This document shows, piece after piece, positions 46,914-55,589 of a stretch of DNA of 64,000 bases. Numbering within the stretch: the first letter of the stretch is position 1; the number at the start of each line of letters is the position of its first letter. Position numbers and translations under genes: made by a program. The notes below the pieces were generated by a model. The model did not search any database. It saw only the letters and a program-made list of their open reading frames with translations, and was not told the DNA's origin. The stretch is from Euhalothece natronophila Z-M001 (lineage in GTDB: Bacteria > Cyanobacteriota > Cyanobacteriia > Cyanobacteriales > Rubidibacteraceae): assembly GCF_007904085.1 (NCBI RefSeq), contig NZ_CP042326.1, positions 2,356,001 to 2,420,000 on the forward strand, in the 5' to 3' direction.

Positions 46914-47168
46914 CCCACATTCCGCACCCCAACTGTCACATCGTCCGTTCCCCCTAGCTGAAATGAGAAGAGTTGCTCTTCGTCTGTCTATGGATCACTT
47001 TTCAAAAGTGACAATTCACCAAGGACGCTCGTAGCACCCAGAACCAATAAGCATGGGTTTCTGAAGAAGGAAAAGAAAGGTAAACTGATCAAAAAATCCT
47101 TTCTTATATGAAATGGAACTGTGTATGCTACAAATAGAGGGAGAGATTGTTAGTAATCGAGATTAGCT

Positions 47169-47657
47169 ATGGCAGGTGTCATTAAAATTGAGATTGCCGA
47201 GTCAGCTCAAGAGCTTAAAAAACAGCTCAACTTCTCCCAAAACAGTGAAGTCAAAGAACGAATCCAAGTCTTGTATTGGCTGAAAACGAACCAAGTCAGA
47301 AGTACCGGCGCGCTCGCCTCCCTAATCGGAAAACACCGAACGACAGTATCAAGATGGCTCAGTAAATATCGCAAAGGAGGTCTCAAAGGTCTTTTAGAAG
47401 TTAAGAAAAGTCCTGGGCGAGTCCCTAAAATCACGCCATCAGTAGAAAAAAAATTAATCCAAGAACTAGAAGATCCAGAAGGATTTTCTAGTTATAAGGA
47501 AATTCAAACATGGCTTCAGTTAATTCAAGATATTGATATTAGTTATAGTGCTGTTCATAAACGAGTCCGCTATGGTTTAGAAGGAAAACTGAAAGTGCCA
47601 CGTCCAGTTCATAGCAAACAGGAATTGGGAGCACCGGAAGCTTTTAAAAAAAACTAA
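47169..47657 (+). CDS. IS630 transposase, first frame (DNA-binding part)
   Basis: This 162-residue frame encodes the N-terminal helix-turn-helix region of an IS630 transposase (GALASLIGKHRTTVSRWLSK and a second HTH near KRVRYGLEGK). It ends in a run of eight A (47646-47653) just after Ala-Phe-Lys-Lys-Asn. The catalytic part continues in the -1 frame, so full-length transposase would need slippage in the A run. Confidence 0.85.
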   Translation: MAGVIKIEIAESAQELKKQLNFSQNSEVKERIQVLYWLKTNQVRSTGALASLIGKHRTTVSRWLSKYRKGGLKGLLEVKKSPGRVPKITPSVEKKLIQELEDPEGFSSYKEIQTWLQLIQDIDISYSAVHKRVRYGLEGKLKVPRPVHSKQELGAPEAFKKN

Positions 47658-48238
47658 GTGAAATTGTTACAACCCAACTAGAAGCTAATTCAGAAAAGGT
47701 TAAACGATATCAAAACATTAGATATTGGTGCCAAGATGAATCTCGAATCGGGTTAATCACACTTCACGATACAAAAATTACAGGTAAAGGAATTCAACCG
47801 ACAGGAAAAAAACAGTGGAAGTTTGATTATTTATGGTTGTACGGTTTAGTGGAACCGAGAACGGGAGAGAATTTTTTCAGAGAATTTTCTCATCTTGATG
47901 GTCTTTGCTTTGAGCAGTATTTAAGCTGGTTTGCTCAAGAATATCCTGACGATTTACACTTAATACAAGTTGATAACAGTCGTTGCCATACTTGGTTAGA
48001 GTTACAACTTCCTGATAATGTCATTTTAATTTTCCAACCACCTTATTCCCCAGAAGTTAATCCCATTGAACGATTATGGCAAGAAATTAAGAAACCTTTG
48101 AAATGGGAATTCTTTCCCGATTTAGATGATTTAAGAAAGCGACTTTCCAAAATCTTATCAAAATTAAGTTCTCAAGTGATTACTCAGATCACTGGATGGG
48201 ACTTTATTCTCAATGCTTTATCTGTAGCAAACATTTAG
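47654..48238 (+). CDS. IS630 transposase, second frame (catalytic part)
   Basis: The -1 frame continues without a stop from the A run to 48238 (~195 residues). It holds the DDE residues: Asp in YWCQDESRIGL, Asp in LIQVDNSRCHTW and Glu in PEVNPIERLWQEIKK. An internal ATG at 47837 is available but would lack the first Asp, so frameshifting is the likely route. The end ALSVANI matches the truncated copy at 46445. Confidence 0.85.
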   Translation, partial: LSEIVTTQLEANSEKVKRYQNIRYWCQDESRIGLITLHDTKITGKGIQPTGKKQWKFDYLWLYGLVEPRTGENFFREFSHLDGLCFEQYLSWFAQEYPDDLHLIQVDNSRCHTWLELQLPDNVILIFQPPYSPEVNPIERLWQEIKKPLKWEFFPDLDDLRKRLSKILSKLSSQVITQITGWDFILNALSVANI

Positions 48239-48264
48239 ATATTTCATATTAATTAGAGTTCATC

Positions 48265-49494
48265 ATGGCTAGTGTTTTCCATAATTGATCATCAATCGAA
48301 GTAACAAATTTAGATCATTTAGGAATAGTTGCTGGCTTAATTGACGAAATCGGACTGGTAGAACAAATCAATGAATTAGTAGTAGAACAACCTGGGGAAA
48401 AAGTAAGCCCAGGTCATGTAGTTAAAGCTATGATTCTCAATGGCTTAGGACTATTTTCATCTCCCTTATACCTATTTCCCAAATTCTTTGAAGGCAAACC
48501 AACGGAACATTTAATCGGAGAAGGAATTGAAGCCGAACATTTAAATGATGATCGATTAGGACGAGTTTTAGACAAATTATACTTAACGGGATTAGAGGAC
48601 ATATTTCTCAGCATCACCTTAAAAGCCATCCAACAATTTTCGATTGGTGTAGAAAGTATTCATCTTGATTCAAGCTCTTTAAGTGTCGAAGGAGAATACG
48701 AAAATACTTTAACAGAAGAAGCCAATGTAGAAATTAATTCAGAACAAGGAGAAAAGCTAAATCCTCTTCAACAGATTCAAATTACCTATGGTTATTCTCG
48801 GGATAAACGTCCCGACTTGAAACAGTTCATGGTTGATTTAATTTGTAGTGGCGATGGGGATATACCAGTTTTTTTAAGAACAGGAAGTGGAAATGAATCT
48901 GACCAGAAAGTATTTCCTGAACTTTTTAAGCAATTCCGAAATCAAGTTAATTTCGATTCATTGATGGTAGCAGACAGTGCTTTATACACCGCAGAAAATT
49001 TGAAACAAATGCAAGATTGGAAATGGCTGACGCGAGTTCCCTTTCGTCTCAAACCAGCTCAAACTCTTGCTAGACAAATTAAATCCTCAGAAATGATTCC
49101 CAGTGTTCTTCCAGGGTATTATTATTCAATTTACCAAAGAACGTATGGGGGATTTAGATTTTTAAAAGACCCCATGTTTTTAGCAGACAGCATTTTTATT
49201 AAATCTCCTGAACGAATTCAGGCGATGGTCTTAATTCTGGGCTTGTGTCTGCTCATTTATAATTTGGGGCAAAGAGAACTGCGTTCGGCTTTAGTGAGAC
49301 GAGGAGAAATGGTTAAAAATCAATTAGGGAAAGAAACCAAGTTTCCTACTTTGCGTTGGATTTTTCAACAATTTCAAGCCGTTCACTTATTAAAATGTAA
49401 CGGAGAAAAAGAAATTTCTAATCTCACCGAAGAGAGATTAAATTTACTACAATTGTTTCCCAAACCTTGCCAACAATATTATTTATTAGTGTAA
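48265..49494 (+). pseudogene. IS1634-type transposase, defective
   Basis: The frame starts MASVFHN, meets a TGA at 48286, and continues SSIEVTNLDHLGIVAGLIDE, the DUF4277 N-terminus usual for this family; an ATG at 48430 could reinitiate. The first Asp (HLDSSSLSV) and second Asp (MVADSALYT) of the DDE triad are present. Near 49148 the sequence jumps from IYQRTYGG to FRFLKDPMFLADS; in family members the catalytic Glu precedes FRFLKDP in a VERG-like motif, and a block of roughly 130 residues between the two segments is missing here. The product would not be a working transposase. Confidence 0.85.
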
Positions 49495-49705
49495 GGAAAG
49501 TTTCCCCAAAGGAGTGAAAATCAAAGCTGAAGTCAGTTAAGAGCTGCTGTAATTTCAGGCTTATAAATTCTCAATTACTCTTGGTTAATGAGAATAAGAA
49601 GAATTCACCCTGATTCTCCCCCTAAGTTTGATGCTAGAATCAATCAATTCCCCTTGATACGGTCGCTAAACGGACAATGTGACAGTTGAGGGTGCGGAAT
49701 GTGGG

Positions 49706-50050
49706 TTTCAAAGTGCCCTTGACCACTATCTCAGTGTCGGTTTTCAAGAAGGACGAGAAGGAAGCAATATTCCTTATGATGAAGCCTTCTACTTGAATGA
49801 GCATTCTGATGTTCTAGACGCGGTAGAAAATGATGATTTCGGCTCAGGATTTGAACATTTTGTCTTGCATGGTGCAGAAGAAAATCGAGCTTCCACACAA
49901 GAGTTACTAGAGTTTGATGCCGAAAGCTACTTGGGAGCGAATTCAGATGTAGAACAAGCCGTGGAACAAGATGAGATGTCTAGCGCGCTAGAACACTGGA
50001 TTAACTTTGGTGCCGAGGAAGGACGCGATCTGGGAACTGTCCTTTCTTAA
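49706..50050 (+). pseudogene. Severed 3' end of a CAP-domain repeat protein gene
   Basis: From TTTCAAAGTGCCC onward the sequence matches the 3' part of the gene at 50271 (51405-51617) almost base for base. It then continues with an intact C-terminal repeat (FDAESYLGANSDVEQAVEQD...) and stop that the downstream copy has lost. Its 5' part was replaced by the IS1634-like right end. Any start codon lies in the IS terminal repeat, so it is a remnant. Confidence 0.85.
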
Positions 50051-50270
50051 AGTCTAGAACGAAGCACAAACCAAGCTTGAAAGTGCTTTTGTCTCCCCAT
50101 CTTCCTACCTGAGAGAGATTTCAGGAGAATGAAGCAACCCTGCTTTATTAAGGAGGGTTGGGGGAGATCACATCTTGCTATATATGGTCATTCAAAGATG
50201 CAACCATTTCTATATAATAGAAAGCACTGTATGGCTAGAAGAAAGCCAACTGCTCCTATGGTGAAATAAG

Positions 50271-51617
50271 ATGAGCCAACAGACAACAAACTCCCTAGAA
50301 TTATCACAAGAAGAACAGTACTTCCTTGAATTAGTTAATCGCGCTCGCCTCAACCCGCTTGAGGAAGCTAGCTTATATGAAATTGATCTCAATGAAGACT
50401 TAGCTTCGGGCACTATCTCTGCTGAAGCTAAACCACCTCTAGCATATAATCCTAAACTCTTAGAAGCCGCTAGGGATCACAGCCAATGGATGTTGGATAC
50501 AGATACCTTTAGTCATACTGGCATTGATGATACCCAACCTTGGGATCGAACAGAAAATGTTGGCTATACTTCTAGCCCTATTGGTGAAAATCTAGCTTGG
50601 AGAGGAACCACTAGCGAGATTGAAGAGATCACTAATTTTGTTGAGGCTTCACATGAAGGTCTATTTCTCAGTTCAGGTCATCGCGTTAATCTGATGTCTG
50701 ATGAGTTTCAAGAAGTTGGGATCGGAGTTTTAACTGGTGAGTTCACAACTGATGAGAGAGAATATCCGAACTCAGTGATGACCACACAGAAATTTGGTGG
50801 AGGCTTAGATAATGATCATGTATTTATCACTGGTGTAGTTTACGAAGATGCCAATGAAACTGGCTTTTATGATCTAGGGGAAGGATTAGCTGATATTGAA
50901 ATCGAGGCGACAAGTCTTGATAATGACTTTCAAGCTACCACCACTAGTATGAGTGCTGGTGGATATCAATTAGAAGTCCCATCAGGAGAGTATGAAGTTA
51001 CATTTTCTGGTACTCCATTACAAGCACCAATTACTGAGGTAGTGACTGTAGAAGATAGTAATGTCAAAGTAGATGCTGTGATCGAGCATGATGAGCCAGA
51101 GCCAAATTTTCCTCCTGTATTTGATGAGAATGAAGATGAGGAAGACCCCATTGATGAGCCAGATTTACCTGACATTCCTCTTGCAGTCAACTCAGAAACT
51201 ATCTTTAACGAATCACTCTACCTAGAGCAAAATCCAGATGTTGCCAATGCAGTAGAAGATGGTTTATTTGACTCAGCATTAGACCATTTTCAGGAATTTG
51301 GATTGGGAGAAAATCGAATCCCAACAGATGTTTTACAAAACTTTGACCCGACTAGCTATCTGAGTGAAAACTCAGATGTCGCTGATGCAGTAGAAGATGA
51401 GATTTTTCAAAGTGCCCTTGACCACTATCTCAGTGTCGGTTTTCAAGAAGGACGAGAAGGAAGCAATATTCCTTATGATGAAGCCTTCTACTTGAATGAG
51501 CATTCTGATGTTCTGAACGCGGTAGAAAGTGGTGATTTCGGCTCAGGATTTGAACATTTTGCCTTATTTGGTTTAGAAGAAAATCGAGCTTCTACACAAG
51601 AGTTACTAGAGTTTTGA
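50271..51617 (+). CDS. CAP/SCP-domain protein with C-terminal ~48-residue repeats (tail lost by frameshift)
   Basis: This is a 448-residue protein with three parts. Residues ~15-170 are a CAP/SCP (PR-1-like) domain with LELVNRARLNPLEEASLYE, MLDTDTFSHTGIDD and SGHRVNLMSDEFQEVGIGVL. Residues ~190-265 are a SdrD B-like beta domain (GVVYEDANETGFYDLGEGL). From ~300 on are acidic repeats of the form YL-NPDVA-AV-G-F-SALDHY-GF-EGR. No N-terminal signal peptide is seen; the C-terminal repeats suggest type I-like export. The end LLEF-stop results from one extra T at 51613-51616 compared with the 49706 copy, so the natural C-terminus is lost. Confidence 0.85.
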   Translation: MSQQTTNSLELSQEEQYFLELVNRARLNPLEEASLYEIDLNEDLASGTISAEAKPPLAYNPKLLEAARDHSQWMLDTDTFSHTGIDDTQPWDRTENVGYTSSPIGENLAWRGTTSEIEEITNFVEASHEGLFLSSGHRVNLMSDEFQEVGIGVLTGEFTTDEREYPNSVMTTQKFGGGLDNDHVFITGVVYEDANETGFYDLGEGLADIEIEATSLDNDFQATTTSMSAGGYQLEVPSGEYEVTFSGTPLQAPITEVVTVEDSNVKVDAVIEHDEPEPNFPPVFDENEDEEDPIDEPDLPDIPLAVNSETIFNESLYLEQNPDVANAVEDGLFDSALDHFQEFGLGENRIPTDVLQNFDPTSYLSENSDVADAVEDEIFQSALDHYLSVGFQEGREGSNIPYDEAFYLNEHSDVLNAVESGDFGSGFEHFALFGLEENRASTQELLEF

Positions 51618-51657
51618 TGCTGAGAACTATTTGGGAGCGAATTCAGATGTAGAACAA
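51618..51657 (+). pseudogene. Out-of-frame remnant of the CAP gene's last repeat
   Basis: Past the premature stop, GATGCTGAGAACTATTTGGG and the following bases match the 49910-49960 copy in a shifted frame, then end abruptly at GTAGAACAA before an AAGGACA heptamer tract. The missing ~40 codons were deleted. Confidence 0.8.
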
Positions 51658-51783
51658 AAGGACAAAGGACAGAAGAATAAACTATAGTTGAACTCAAGCT
51701 AGGAGAATTCGATAAAGTTTTATTTGACATTTAGAGAGAAAATTGCTAGAAATCTCCTAATTGTAGTAAATTTTAGATTTCTA

Positions 51784-53142
51784 ATGACCCAAAATATTTC
51801 TCTTCAACAACAATTCCCCCCTGGTCCAAATACCTCTTCTTTGAGAAATGTCATTAAATGGGCAAGTGATCCAATTACGTTTTTAGAGCAGTCAACACAG
51901 AAATATGGTGATCTTTTTAGCTTAAAACTTTATAAAGGGAAAACTTATGTTTTTACCTCCAATCCTGAGATTATACAAGAAATTTTTTCTAAGGATATCA
52001 ATAATTTTGATGCTGGAAGAGGAAACCAAGCGTTATTACCCTTGGTGGGACAATATTCAACCTTATTAATTGATGGCAAACTTCATTCTCGGCAGCGAAA
52101 GTTGATATTTCCTCCATTTCATGGTGAAAAAATTCGCAATTATGGGGAGAAAATGGCAGAAATTACAGAAAATGTCGCAAAACAATGGAAAAGCGGAGAA
52201 CTCTTTGATCTTCGTTCTTCCATGCAGGAGATTACTCTAGAAATAATTATGCAAACGGTCTTTGGAATTTCTGAGTTTGAGCGTAAAGAACAATTAAAAA
52301 GCCGTTTAGTGAACACGCTGGAGTTAGTTTTATCTTCAGTTTTACGCTCTATGTTATTATTTTTCCCGATATTGCACAAAGACTTTCCAGGTAGTCCTTG
52401 GCGCACATTTGTAAGAAATAAAAAAATGATCAATGAGTTATTACAAGAAGAAATTGAAGAAAGACGCAATCGTGTAGAAAAAGATGATAATACAATTATT
52501 AGTTTATTAATGCTTGCCAGAGATGAAGATGGCAACCCTATGAGTGATGAAGAATTGCGGGATCAGTTAATGACCCTTTTACTGGCTGGACATGAAACTA
52601 CAGCAACGGCTTTAACTTGGGCATTTTATTGGATACATTATTTTCCAGAAATACGAAGTAAATTACTAGCAGAATTAGAAGAAATTTCTGATCCGAGTGA
52701 TATCCAAGCTCTGAATAAGTTACCTTATTTAGATGCAGTTTGTAATGAAACTTTAAGGATTTATCCTGTTACTATTATTACCTCTCCTCGCATTACGAAA
52801 ACCACGACTAAAATTGGAGATTATGAATATCCACCAGAAACATTTTTAGCTCCTTGCATGTACCTTTTGCATCATCGGGAAGACCTTTATCCTAATTCTC
52901 AAGAATTTCAACCTGAACGCTTCCTTAATAGGACATTTAAACAGTATGAATTTATGCCGTTTGGTGGAGGAAATCGCCGTTGTATTGGTGATGCATTTGC
53001 CCCCATGGAGCTAAAAATTATTTTAGCAACAGTGTTGAAAAACTATCAGTTAGCTTTAGTGGATAAGCAAGTAACTAAGCCTGTACGAAGAGGAATTACT
53101 CTTGCTCCTAATAGAAGTATTAAAATGAAAGTTGAGGGTTAG
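51784..53142 (+). CDS. Cytochrome P450 (copy 2), CYP110-like
   Basis: This is a P450 of 452 residues, strongly similar to the one at 45062 along its whole length. It keeps LLLAGHETTATALTWAFYW, ExxR in VCNETLRIYP and the heme Cys in FMPFGGGNRRCIGDAFA. ATG at 51784 gives MTQNISLQQQFPPGPN, matching copy 1; the 20 extra upstream residues encoded in frame are not conserved. The pair probably arose by duplication with the CAP gene between them. Substrate is unknown; fatty acyl or alkane hydroxylation would fit the subfamily. Confidence 0.94.
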   Translation: MTQNISLQQQFPPGPNTSSLRNVIKWASDPITFLEQSTQKYGDLFSLKLYKGKTYVFTSNPEIIQEIFSKDINNFDAGRGNQALLPLVGQYSTLLIDGKLHSRQRKLIFPPFHGEKIRNYGEKMAEITENVAKQWKSGELFDLRSSMQEITLEIIMQTVFGISEFERKEQLKSRLVNTLELVLSSVLRSMLLFFPILHKDFPGSPWRTFVRNKKMINELLQEEIEERRNRVEKDDNTIISLLMLARDEDGNPMSDEELRDQLMTLLLAGHETTATALTWAFYWIHYFPEIRSKLLAELEEISDPSDIQALNKLPYLDAVCNETLRIYPVTIITSPRITKTTTKIGDYEYPPETFLAPCMYLLHHREDLYPNSQEFQPERFLNRTFKQYEFMPFGGGNRRCIGDAFAPMELKIILATVLKNYQLALVDKQVTKPVRRGITLAPNRSIKMKVEG

Positions 53143-53220
53143 CTATTTATCCTTTGTCCTTTTTCAACCAATGACTAATGAATAACTTGATAGTTTTTCC
53201 CCAAGTAATCTGTTACCAAC

Positions 53221-53346
53221 TATAGCAACATGATCTCATTTGTAAAAACTAGCTCAACATTACGATCCCCCCCACCCCCCTTAGTAAGGGGGGAATTAAA
53301 GGGGGGATCCCAACTAAAAATTTACAACTGATTTAGGATTGCTATA
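53221..53346. repeat. MITE-like palindromic repeat
   Basis: This is a ~126-bp non-coding element with terminal TATAGCAA / TTGCTATA and ~36 bp of imperfect inverted repeat. The centre pairs GGATCCCCCC-type arms around CCCCCCTTAGTAAGGGGGG. This layout is common between genes in cyanobacterial genomes. It lies between P450-2 and selO and would form a strong cruciform or RNA hairpin. Confidence 0.8.
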
Positions 53347-53369
53347 TGGAGCTATTTGTCATAAGGATT

Positions 53370-54797
53370 TTAACTTTGAATTTCTTCCAATAGCGCGTAA
53401 AAAGGATCCCATTCATTTTCTAAACTAATCGGTTCCCAAACTGACTCAATAACAGGGCGTAAGAGGGCAGTTTTGGGGTTTTTCGCTTTCAGACGAGACG
53501 CAACTGCTTCTAACTCTTGTTCAGAACATTCTTTTAAGGCTTGTTGATAACACTGTTGCCAACTTTCCCAAAGCGTTTCCCTTGCTTGTAACTGTTCCAC
53601 AAATTCGGCATTTTCTAAAATGATATTAGACTTTTGTTGCCAACTAGGGCTAAACCAATTTGCTAATTCTGCAAAAAAACGATGATAAGGAACTTGGGTT
53701 TCGTATAATAAATTAACTGTTTCTTCTACTAACTGTGTTCCCGTTTCTGGGGATAAAGACACAAAGCCTAATTTCTCTAGCATTAACTGCTGATACTGTT
53801 GCTGATAATGGGGTTCAAATTTCTCCAACCCCTTCTCTAAGTCTTTCACTGACATTACCATTGCTAAGGGGGCTTGCAATTTTTCTAAGTTCCAGCGACA
53901 AATGCGAGGTTGATTACCATAGGAGTATAATCCCGAATAGTCAAAATAAGCTGCAGTAAAACGAGGGCTATAGGTAGGAATAAAGGCATAGGGGCCATAA
54001 TCAAAACTTTCCCCTGTAATAGACATATTATCGGTATTGAGTACCCCATGACAAAAGCCAGCAACCATCCATTGAGCCGCTAATTCTGCTACTCTTTGCA
54101 CTAATTCCTGATAGAAGTAAGCATATTTCTCTGTCTCATTTTCTAAGTGAGGGTAATAGTAGTAAATTACATGATCTAATAATTTTTTCGCTAAATCAGG
54201 GCGTTGCAAGTAATTGAGGCGTTCAAATGTGCCAAAGCGAATATGAGAATGACTCATGCGAATTAAAACTGAGGCGCGAGTGGGGGAGGGTTCATCTTCA
54301 CGCCAAAGTGATTCTCCTGTTTCAATGAGACTGAGACAGCGAGAGGTGCGAACTCCTAATTGATGTAAGGCTTCGCTAGCGAGAACTTCTCTCACGCCCC
54401 CTTTTAAGGTTAATCTGCCATCAGCAGTGCGGGAATAAGGGGTTTGTCCTGAGCCTTTTGTGCCAAAATCATATAAGCGACCATCATTCCCCCGTACTTG
54501 TCCATAAATAAACCCTCGCCCATCTCCGAGATATGGGTTATAGCTGCCAAATTGATAACCGTGATAGCGGAGGGCAAGAAATGGGCGAATTGCTTGAAAC
54601 TTGCCAAAGGCTTCGATAAAGTGTTCGTCTGTTACCTCTGAGGGGGTTAAGTTAAGTAAGGGAAGTAATTGGTCATTGCGAAACCGTAACAAATGGCGCG
54701 GAAATTCAGCGGCGGTGACAGGATCATAGTAGTCGTGTCCAAGGTTTTCGAGGGCGGTTTCGTAGTTGAGATTGAGAAAGGGATTGGAGTTAGTCAT
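53370..54797 (-). CDS. selO: SelO / YdiU-family protein AMPylase
   Basis: This is a pseudokinase-fold protein of the SelO (UPF0061) family, 475 residues. E. coli SelO transfers AMP from ATP to Ser/Thr/Tyr of proteins in redox control. The N-terminal [55 protein letters not shown] and [19 protein letters not shown] blocks are in the family order. It starts with ATGACTAAC, giving Met-Thr-Asn-Ser-Asn, like two other genes here. It lacks a selenocysteine-type C-terminus; bacterial members normally do. Confidence 0.93.
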   Translation of the reverse strand: MTNSNPFLNLNYETALENLGHDYYDPVTAAEFPRHLLRFRNDQLLPLLNLTPSEVTDEHFIEAFGKFQAIRPFLALRYHGYQFGSYNPYLGDGRGFIYGQVRGNDGRLYDFGTKGSGQTPYSRTADGRLTLKGGVREVLASEALHQLGVRTSRCLSLIETGESLWREDEPSPTRASVLIRMSHSHIRFGTFERLNYLQRPDLAKKLLDHVIYYYYPHLENETEKYAYFYQELVQRVAELAAQWMVAGFCHGVLNTDNMSITGESFDYGPYAFIPTYSPRFTAAYFDYSGLYSYGNQPRICRWNLEKLQAPLAMVMSVKDLEKGLEKFEPHYQQQYQQLMLEKLGFVSLSPETGTQLVEETVNLLYETQVPYHRFFAELANWFSPSWQQKSNIILENAEFVEQLQARETLWESWQQCYQQALKECSEQELEAVASRLKAKNPKTALLRPVIESVWEPISLENEWDPFYALLEEIQS

Positions 54798-54820
54798 GCT
54801 TTTTTAAGTTACCAATTTTT

Positions 54821-55438
54821 TTACTGATCACGATAGAGATAAATCATACGAATATCATCTGGTAAAGCAGTTTCTAATAGTTTATAACCCTGTTTTAATC
54901 CGCTTTTTACTTCCTCAACACTCAAATTTTCCTTTTGCTCTTGTAGATATTCAGCAATCCGTGATTCACTCCAATGAAAGGTTTGTGCCATTAATACCAT
55001 TAAACGCACAATAGGAGGAAGTTTATTGAGGGCAATTTCTAGATGACACCAAAAGGGAGGAGGAGCAGCTTTTAAATCATAATTGATTTCTTTAACAGGG
55101 GGAATTTCTACTTGGTTGAGGGTGACAGCTACCATTTTAATTAACCAGCTTTGCAGGGAATTATCCCCTGTAACGTCTAATTCATTAATGTTGAGACCTT
55201 GCATCTCATAGTACAAGTGCCGCCAAATTTGGGCAAAAAGATAGTCAGATTGAATGCGCGATCGCGCACTGTGACGGATAATTGTATAAATGAGGGGACT
55301 ATAGCGACAAAAAATAGCTATGAAATATTTTCCCTGTTCAGGATGTCGCTGTAACAGAGTCAGTAATTCTAAATCGCTATGATGGAATAAGGGTTGAATA
55401 AGAGGGTGGTTTGCTTCTGGAAAACTAGGAATCTGCAC
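54821..55438 (-). CDS. Sigma-70-like protein of uncertain function
   Basis: This is a 205-residue protein with the two-domain layout of a small sigma factor. The N-terminal part (YFIAIFCRYSPLIYTIIRHS ... YLFAQIWRHLYYEM) resembles region 2. The C-terminal part (ALNKLPPIVRLMVLMAQTFH then SESRIAEYLQEQKENLS) resembles region 4. Resemblance is weak at key DNA-contacting positions, so it may be a divergent sigma or an anti-sigma-like protein. Start is GTG. It lies 23 bp upstream of selO on the same strand and may be co-transcribed with it. Confidence 0.55.
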   Translation of the reverse strand: MQIPSFPEANHPLIQPLFHHSDLELLTLLQRHPEQGKYFIAIFCRYSPLIYTIIRHSARSRIQSDYLFAQIWRHLYYEMQGLNINELDVTGDNSLQSWLIKMVAVTLNQVEIPPVKEINYDLKAAPPPFWCHLEIALNKLPPIVRLMVLMAQTFHWSESRIAEYLQEQKENLSVEEVKSGLKQGYKLLETALPDDIRMIYLYRDQ

Positions 55439-55589
55439 GAGTGTTCATCAACCTAAAACAAATATAAAATAGGATAAGCTAGTCTAGCACTAGCGTTTAA
55501 CCTCACAGGGGTAATCACCTATTGCACTTTACCGCATCTGATTTAATTTGTCGGTAAGTTTTGACTGTAACACATTGAATGATCTGCTT

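Larger units (their letters stand above)
47109..48246 (+). mobile_element. Complete IS630-family insertion sequence
   Basis: The ends are TGAAAT and ATTTCA, flanked on both sides by TA (target duplication). Subterminal GTTTGCTACA / GTATGCTACA boxes extend the inverted repeats to ~30 imperfect bases. It carries two overlapping transposase frames and lies within the 5' region of the IS1634-like element. Confidence 0.9.
46914..49705 (+). mobile_element. IS1634-like element carrying a nested IS630
   Basis: Terminal inverted repeats of ~28 bp bound the element: CCCACATTCCGCACCC at the left and GGGTGCGGAATGTGGG at the right, with subterminal AACTGTCACAT / ATGTGACAGTT. The transposase remnant lies at 48265-49494. 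The flanks differ (IS630 on the left, CAP gene fragment on the right) with no visible target duplication, so the locus rearranged after insertion. Confidence 0.85.

Noticed and set aside
46445-46939. A 164-residue minus-strand frame beginning Met-Thr-Val-Gly-Val-Arg
   Set aside because: Its first nine residues are read from the IS1634-like terminal repeat and the rest is the truncated IS630 transposase; it is a junction artefact, not a gene.
46996-47010. CACTTTTCAAAAGTG palindrome near the IS1634-like left end
   Set aside because: It may be a subterminal transposase site, but one short palindrome without comparison copies is not enough.
49679-50050. A 123-residue plus-strand frame as a stand-alone gene
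   Set aside because: It starts in the right terminal repeat of the IS1634-like element and continues in CAP-gene sequence; treated as a severed gene end.
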